Below, in pieces: positions 59,796 through 64,000 of a stretch of 64,000 bases of DNA; within the stretch, counting starts at the first letter, position 1, and every line of letters starts with the position of its first letter. Where the stretch lies: the NCBI RefSeq assembly GCF_026343185.1, contig NZ_JAPEMA010000004.1, positions 62,001 to 126,000 of the forward strand. The letters are read 5' to 3'. Source of the stretch: Streptomyces sp. NBC_00091. GTDB taxonomy: Bacteria; Actinomycetota; Actinomycetes; Streptomycetales; Streptomycetaceae. A program made the translations under genes and the position numbers. The notes under the pieces are model-generated. The model ran no database searches, was not told the origin of the DNA, and saw only the letters and a list, made by a program, of their open reading frames with translations.

Positions 59796-61622
59796 ATGAC
59801 CACGAACCTGCGACTGCCCGGACGACCCGAAGAACTGACCCTGCCCGCCCTGCTGGCCCGAAACGCCGCCGAGCACCCGGACCTGCCCGCCCTGTCCTGG
59901 CGCGAGGGGGACGGCTGGACGACCCTCACCTGGGACGAGGTCCGCCGCAAGACGGCCGTCCTGGCCGCCGGATACGCCGCCCTCGGCGTCGAGCGCGGCG
60001 AACACGTCCTGCTGATGATGGGCAACCGCCCCGAGCACTGGCTCAGCGACCTCGCCCTGGTCCACCTCGGCGCCGTCCCCGTCACCGTCTACGGAACCTC
60101 CGCGCCCGAGCAGATCGCCCACATCGCCCGCCACAGCAGGGCCAGGCTGGCCGTCGTCGAGGGCGCCCGCGAAACGGACCGCTGGGCGCCGCTGCTGGAC
60201 GACCCGCGGACCCCGCTCGAGCGGCTCGTCGTCGCCGAGGCCGCCGAAGCCGGCCCGCACACCACCTACGGCTCCCTGTACGCGAGCGGCGCCCGGCTGC
60301 ACCGGGCCGACGCCTTCGAGAAGGCCTGGCGGGAGACCCGCCCCGAAGACCCCCTGACGGTCGTCTACACCTCCGGCACCACCGGCGACCCCAAGGGCGT
60401 CCGGCTGACCCACCGCAACATCCTGCTCCAGTCCGTCCGCCTCGACCGCAACGTCCAGCTGCCCGAGCACGCCGAGCACGTCTGCTACCTCCCCTTCGCG
60501 CACATCGCCGAACGGATCCTCGGCATCTACCTGCCCCTGCTGCGCGCCGCCCACGTCCGGCTGGTCGCCGACCCCACCGCCGTGGCGGCCGCGGTCCGCG
60601 AGCTGCGTCCCGTGCAGTTCTTCGGCGTGCCCCGGGTCTGGGAGAAGCTCGCCGCCGGCGTACGGGCGGTCCTGGCGGGCCTGCCCGAGGAGCAGCGCGG
60701 TGCCATCGAGGGGGCGGGGGACCTGGCGCGGGCCCGGGCCGGCCACCGGGAGCGCGGCGAGGAGGTGCCGGCCGCGCTCGAAGCCTCGTACGCCGCGGCG
60801 AAGGAGCGGGTGCTGGACCCGCTGCTGCGCATGGCCGGGCTGGACCGGCTCGTCTGGACGGGCAGTGCCACGGCGCCGATGCCGATCGACGTGGTCCGCT
60901 TCTGGGCCGGCTGGGGGATCACCATCATGGACGCCTGGGGGCTGACCGAGACCTCCGGCGTGTGCACCGTCAACAGCAACAGCCCGGACGGGTTCCGGCT
61001 GGGCTCGGTGGGCCGGCCGATCGAGGGGCTGGAGCTGAAGCTCGCCGCGGACGGGGAGATCCTCACCCGTGGCGCGACCGTCTTCGAGGGGTACCTGCGG
61101 CCCGACGGGTCGGTGGAGAGCGCGGCCGACGCCGAGGGCTGGTTCCCCACCGGGGACATCGGCCGGCTCGACGAGGACGGCTTCCTCTGGCTGACCGACC
61201 GCAAGAAGGAGCTGATCATCACCTCGAACGGCAAGAACGTCTCCCCGGCCCTGGTGGAGAACACCGTCAAGGAACACCCGCTGATCGGCCAGGCCCTGGT
61301 GCACGGGGACGGCCGCTCCTACCTGGTCGCCCTGCTGGTCCTGGACCCCGAGCTGGCCCCGGCCTGGGCGGCCGCCCGGGGCATCCGGGCCGCCTCCCTC
61401 GCCGAACTCGCCGAGCATCCGGCCGTCCTGGAGGAGACCGCCCGCGCGGTCGCCGCCGCGAACGCCCGGCTCAATCGCACCGAGCAGATCAAGCGCTACC
61501 GGCTGCTCGCCGAGGAGTGGGGCCCCGGGACGGGAGAACTCACCCCGTCGCTGAAACTGCGCCGCCGGGTGGTCCGGGAGAAGTACGGCCCGCTGATCGA
61601 GGCCCTGTACGAAGCTCCCTGA
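59796..61622 (+). CDS. Long-chain acyl-CoA synthetase
   Basis: A 608-residue AMP-forming ligase. P-loop YTSGTTGDPKGVRLTH is near 190, WGLTETSGV near 390 and GDIGRLDEDGFLWLTDRKKE near 455-475, with a terminal KLRRRVVREKYG lysine region. CAGGAG stands before the ATG at 59796. It is a paralogue of the ligase at 1756-3579, here under a divergent MerR regulator. It probably activates fatty acids for the nearby beta-oxidation operon. Confidence 0.93.
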   Translation: MTTNLRLPGRPEELTLPALLARNAAEHPDLPALSWREGDGWTTLTWDEVRRKTAVLAAGYAALGVERGEHVLLMMGNRPEHWLSDLALVHLGAVPVTVYGTSAPEQIAHIARHSRARLAVVEGARETDRWAPLLDDPRTPLERLVVAEAAEAGPHTTYGSLYASGARLHRADAFEKAWRETRPEDPLTVVYTSGTTGDPKGVRLTHRNILLQSVRLDRNVQLPEHAEHVCYLPFAHIAERILGIYLPLLRAAHVRLVADPTAVAAAVRELRPVQFFGVPRVWEKLAAGVRAVLAGLPEEQRGAIEGAGDLARARAGHRERGEEVPAALEASYAAAKERVLDPLLRMAGLDRLVWTGSATAPMPIDVVRFWAGWGITIMDAWGLTETSGVCTVNSNSPDGFRLGSVGRPIEGLELKLAADGEILTRGATVFEGYLRPDGSVESAADAEGWFPTGDIGRLDEDGFLWLTDRKKELIITSNGKNVSPALVENTVKEHPLIGQALVHGDGRSYLVALLVLDPELAPAWAAARGIRAASLAELAEHPAVLEETARAVAAANARLNRTEQIKRYRLLAEEWGPGTGELTPSLKLRRRVVREKYGPLIEALYEAP

Positions 61623-61630
61623 CCGGTGTC

Positions 61631-61660
61631 CGCGGGTGCCCGGGAGGGCGGGCACCCGCG
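61631..61660. terminator. Terminator after the acyl-CoA synthetase gene
   Basis: CGCGGGTGCCC and GGGCACCCGCG form an 11-bp perfect stem with an eight-base loop, 9 bases after the stop. Confidence 0.8.
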
Positions 61661-61754
61661 AACGGCCCTGCGGCTGCCGCGGCTAGCGGCCGATGACCGG
61701 GTAGTGGTCGGATATCTCCCAACCAAAAACATGTGCCTGCACCCAGCAAACACG

Positions 61755-61800
61755 ACGACGCCCCGACCGGTCTTTGCGGAGACAAGGGTCGGGGCGTCGT
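61755..61800. terminator. Second hairpin downstream, in a gene-free stretch
   Basis: ACGACGCCCCGACC and GGTCGGGGCGTCGT pair perfectly (14 bp) around an 18-base loop (GGTCTTTGCGGAGACAAG). The rest of 61661-62010 shows no gene; its base composition falls from about 61860 (TTTCAAGCATGG), marking entry into accessory DNA. Confidence 0.6.
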
Positions 61801-62010
61801 TGCGCCTGGCCGCAGGGTGGGGTGGGTGCGGCAGGCACCCGCTCATGCCGGCTGCGGACCGGTTCGAGCGGGATTCTATGGGGTCTGCGGGCTCACGAAA
61901 TCACGTGCAATGTGCAAGTTTCAAGCATGGAAGCGTACTGTTGTTCGCTCGAGCGAAATGGTCAGCGTAAGGTTCACGATCATGGAGCGGCCGGCGTTGG
62001 ACCGTGCCGC

Positions 62011-62607
62011 CACAAGAGCGCCCGCCCGCCTGGGTACTCGCCCGCCGCTGGATCATCGGGGCGCGCCTCCGGGAGACCCGCATCGCCGCCGGCCTCTCGC
62101 AGGAGCGGCGCGCTTCGGCTGCTGTACCGGTCGACGGCGGCCGCCGACCCCGCCACGCAGGCCTACGTGGCAGCGCTCATGGGGGCTGGTGGGGAGGTAA
62201 AGGCGGTGGCTGGACGCTTCCCGCGAATGATCGTTGTGGACCAGAAGTCGCTGTTCATCGAGGACCACGTCACGCGCACCGAAAACCACAGCGGCTGGCA
62301 CGTTGCGGACCGCAGCTCGGTGATGTGGGCCCGGCAAATTTTCAAGATCTACTGGGAGAACGCGCTCCCCTGGGCCCAGGCCGTGGCGGTCGCCGGTGAG
62401 GTTGTGCTGACCGACCGGCAGATGGACATCCTGGAGCAGCTGCATGCGGGCGAATCCCAAGATGGAGCGGGCAGGAAGCTAGGCAAGAGCGACCGGTGGG
62501 TGAGCGACGGACTGGCGAGTGCCCGCGAGCGGCTGGGGCTGAAGACGACGCTCCAGCTAATGGCCTGGTACGGGCGCTGGCTGGAGCGAAACTCCAAAAG
62601 CTACTGA
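62011..62607 (+). pseudogene. Chimeric pseudogene: XRE N-terminus joined to LuxR-type C-terminus
   Basis: Up to about 62105 one frame reads PAWVLARRWIIGARLRETRI and AAGLSQE, the start of an XRE helix-turn-helix. From about 62107 another frame reads LRLLYRSTAAADPATQAYVA, then RFPRMIVVDQKSLFIEDHVT, and ends with a LuxR-type helix-turn-helix (LTDRQMDILEQLHAGESQDG, KSDRWVSDGLASARERLGLK) and a stop at 62607. Neither part is complete: the XRE half loses its C-terminus and the LuxR half lacks its N-terminus. The junction implies an illegitimate deletion. Confidence 0.6.
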
Positions 62608-62690
62608 CCGCGTCGCGGAGCGGGCCCTCGACTGACCGGAGGCGGAAAGGGAGAAGCCCCGGCCGGAAGGGGCCCGGCCGGGGCTACTTC

Positions 62691-63011
62691 TCAGGAGGAC
62701 GGCGTCCGCAGCGCGGCTAGCCGCTCCCGATACAGCGCCCCCGCGGCGTAGGTGGCAGCCTCCGCCGACGGTGCGTATGTCTCGATCAGGTGGTGCGAGC
62801 GGGCCTTCAATTCGGCCGCCCATGCCAACGCGTGCTGCTGTGCGGACCTTCCGCACTGGCGGGGCTCACCCGGCAGGCAGGCCGGCAGGGGCTCGCCGAG
62901 CTTGTTCGCGGCGTGCCGGATTTGCCCGGCGATGGCCGCCCACTGCTCTTCGCTCCGCTCCTGCCCCGGCGGGGCAGGCCAGCCGAGGAAGCTCTCGCCG
63001 TGCGGGTCCAT
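62691..63011 (-). CDS. Small protein of unknown function next to the radical SAM gene
   Basis: A 106-residue protein, starting MDPHGESFLGWPAPPGQERS and continuing through helices EEQWAAIAGQIRHAANKLGE and HALAWAAELKARSHHLIETY. It is 20 bp downstream of the radical SAM gene on the same strand, so they are co-transcribed. It has no recognisable motif. It could be a partner protein or a leader-peptide recognition element; nothing in the sequence decides this. It is too large and lacks Cys/Thr-rich core features expected for a typical precursor peptide. Confidence 0.65.
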   Translation of the reverse strand: MDPHGESFLGWPAPPGQERSEEQWAAIAGQIRHAANKLGEPLPACLPGEPRQCGRSAQQHALAWAAELKARSHHLIETYAPSAEAATYAAGALYRERLAALRTPSS

Positions 63012-63031
63012 GAGGTGTCCTCCAGATGCGG

Positions 63032-63940
63032 TCAGGTGGTGGCGATCGTAGCGGCCTGGAGCGGGGCCTCCTCCGGGTCACAGTGCTGCACGGACGGGAC
63101 ACAGGGCCCACAGGGGCCGCACATCGGCAGGAACTGCGGCGGGGTACACGCTGCGGCACCGGGCCCGTGAACCGCGGCGATGTCGGAGCGCGCCTGGGCG
63201 AGGCGGTCGCCGGTCCAGATGTCCGCGAGCGGCTCCTCCCGTACGTTGCCGACATCGATGAAGCGCCCGAGCACGCACGGCCAAACCGCGCCGTCCGGGC
63301 CGATCGCGCACTTCTCGTGAGCGCAGTGCCCGCACAGATCCTTGATCTGCGGACGCGCGCCCTCGCTGGCCCGGCCGAACGCGCGGATCCGGTCGCCGCC
63401 GACCTGCTGTACGCCGATGCTCTTGAGGTCGGTGACGGCCTCCATGGCGCGCTGTCCCTCGCGGAGGGTGACGACGCCGCCGCGGATCGGGATGCCGAGG
63501 TCGACGGCCTTCTGCACGTTGGCGCGGGTCTTCCGATGCGCGCCCCGGAGCTTGGTGATGTCGTCGTGCTCGGCGGCGTTGTCGCTGTAGTACGAGGTGG
63601 CGAGCTTGGCGCCGTGCGCGGTGATGGCTTCCCAGACCTCGGGCTTGATGTGCGTCATGTTCGAGAAGATCTCGATCCCGAGGCCCCGGCCGGCGGCATG
63701 GGCGATCAGCTCGGGCAGGTGCGGGTACAGGGTGGGCTCACCGCCGATGTACTGAACGTCGGCACCGCCCATGGCCGCGAACTCGTCGATGACGCGCACC
63801 CAGTCGGCGACCGTCATCGTGCCGTGGCCGCGCTCGGGTCCGGAATCGGCGTAGCAGTGGGTGCAGCGCTCGTTGCAACGGCCGGTGACCTCCAGCCACG
63901 CGAACTTGAGGTTGGAGCCGGGCAAGGTGGTGGTACTCAT
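63032..63940 (-). CDS. Radical SAM/SPASM-domain enzyme (RiPP maturase-like)
   Basis: A 302-residue enzyme. The AdoMet iron-sulfur motif is GRCNERCTHCYAD (C-x3-C-x2-C, residues 21-28), followed by YIGGEPTLYPHLPELI near 65. The C-terminal SPASM-like region has CGHCAHEKC, WPC near 225 and a late cluster CGPCGPC near 280. SPASM enzymes commonly modify ribosomal peptides. ATG at 63940 has AAGGAGG upstream and overlaps the TGA of another ORF (ATGA). The substrate peptide would be that upstream ORF or lie outside the window. Confidence 0.88.
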   Translation of the reverse strand: MSTTTLPGSNLKFAWLEVTGRCNERCTHCYADSGPERGHGTMTVADWVRVIDEFAAMGGADVQYIGGEPTLYPHLPELIAHAAGRGLGIEIFSNMTHIKPEVWEAITAHGAKLATSYYSDNAAEHDDITKLRGAHRKTRANVQKAVDLGIPIRGGVVTLREGQRAMEAVTDLKSIGVQQVGGDRIRAFGRASEGARPQIKDLCGHCAHEKCAIGPDGAVWPCVLGRFIDVGNVREEPLADIWTGDRLAQARSDIAAVHGPGAAACTPPQFLPMCGPCGPCVPSVQHCDPEEAPLQAATIATT

Positions 63941-64000
63941 GGTGGTGCCTCCTTGATGAAGTCGGGAGGTACGAGGCCCGGTCCGGCCGTGGGTCCTGGC
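63937..64000 (-). CDS. C-terminal end of an upstream gene, possibly a RiPP precursor
   Basis: Only the last 20 codons are inside the window, reading PGPTAGPGLVPPDFIKEAPP and stop. The TGA overlaps the radical SAM ATG as ATGA, so the two are translationally coupled. An immediate upstream position is usual for precursor peptides of radical SAM maturases, but a larger unrelated protein is equally possible. Confidence 0.45.
   Translation of the reverse strand, partial: PGPTAGPGLVPPDFIKEAPP

Overview
The window is chromosomal DNA from a Streptomyces-type actinomycete. It has very high GC with strong third-position GC bias, frequent GTG and TTG starts, a WhiB-like protein, an SsgA-like sporulation protein, a DUF397/XRE-DUF5753 pair, F420-type (LLM) oxidoreductase genes and LigD-polymerase/ATP-ligase repair genes. 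About 56 protein genes look intact. The rest is one tRNA, several transposon or gene remnants and a number of palindromic control sites.

Layout. 0-3.6 kb (minus): acyl-CoA ligase followed by a branched-chain-amino-acid-type ABC substrate-binding lipoprotein and the start of its permease, with two matching palindromes in the gap. 3.8-8.7 kb: LysR and a divergent SBF-like transporter, a [2Fe-2S] ferredoxin-like protein, fdhD, a KAS III homologue and tRNA-Leu(GAG). A 165-bp near-perfect palindromic element sits between the ferredoxin gene and fdhD and supplies the fdhD stop codon. 8.7-14.9 kb: a decayed accessory zone just past the tRNA, with remnants of two transposases, a D-Ala-D-Ala carboxypeptidase and other genes, plus a membrane protein and a small DNA-binding-like protein. 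14.9-25.4 kb: Ser/Thr kinase, TIGR04222-like membrane protein, a sigma factor coupled to an IclR-like regulator, metG, a glycosyltransferase-87-like membrane protein and a NarL-type two-component pair. 25.4-27.1 kb: a TnpB-like gene broken by one in-frame TAG, lying 28 bp upstream of the sensor kinase start.

27.4-34.8 kb: DoxX, a Pro/Ala-rich secreted protein and DUF4239. Next comes a three-gene cassette of XRE regulator, ImmA/IrrE-type HExxH protein and MAB_1171c-type seven-or-so-TM protein, translationally coupled at its last junction and divergent from an MmyB-type regulator. Their shared promoter carries three helically phased copies of a T(T/C)GCCACA motif. A GH4 glycosidase with its own repeats upstream follows. 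34.9-46.6 kb: MFS pump with a C-terminal DNA-binding-like extension, NUDIX hydrolase, FAD oxidoreductase, divergent ATP-dependent DNA ligase and LigD-type polymerase (NHEJ; Ku not in the window), Wbl protein, acyl-ACP desaturase with a double operator, DUF397/XRE pair, ABC-F protein and SsgA-like protein.

46.9-61.7 kb: YCF48/BNR-like secreted protein, YciI and GNAT genes divergent from endonuclease V, a trans-acting enoyl reductase-like protein and MmcQ/YjbR. Then a five-gene fatty-acid beta-oxidation operon (CoA transferase, LLM oxidoreductase, acyl-CoA dehydrogenase, thiolase, FadB-like fusion), an orphan maltokinase cap domain, and a MerR regulator divergent from a second long-chain acyl-CoA ligase. 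Fatty-acyl metabolism is the main theme of the right half. 61.7-64 kb: hairpins, a chimeric pseudogene joining an XRE N-terminus to a LuxR-type C-terminus, and a radical SAM/SPASM gene with a small partner. An upstream ORF running off the window edge overlaps the radical SAM start by ATGA. That arrangement is compatible with a RiPP locus.

The best candidates for an undescribed system are the XRE/ImmA-IrrE/MAB_1171c cassette with its phased operator and the edge-truncated radical SAM locus. Function is unproven for both.
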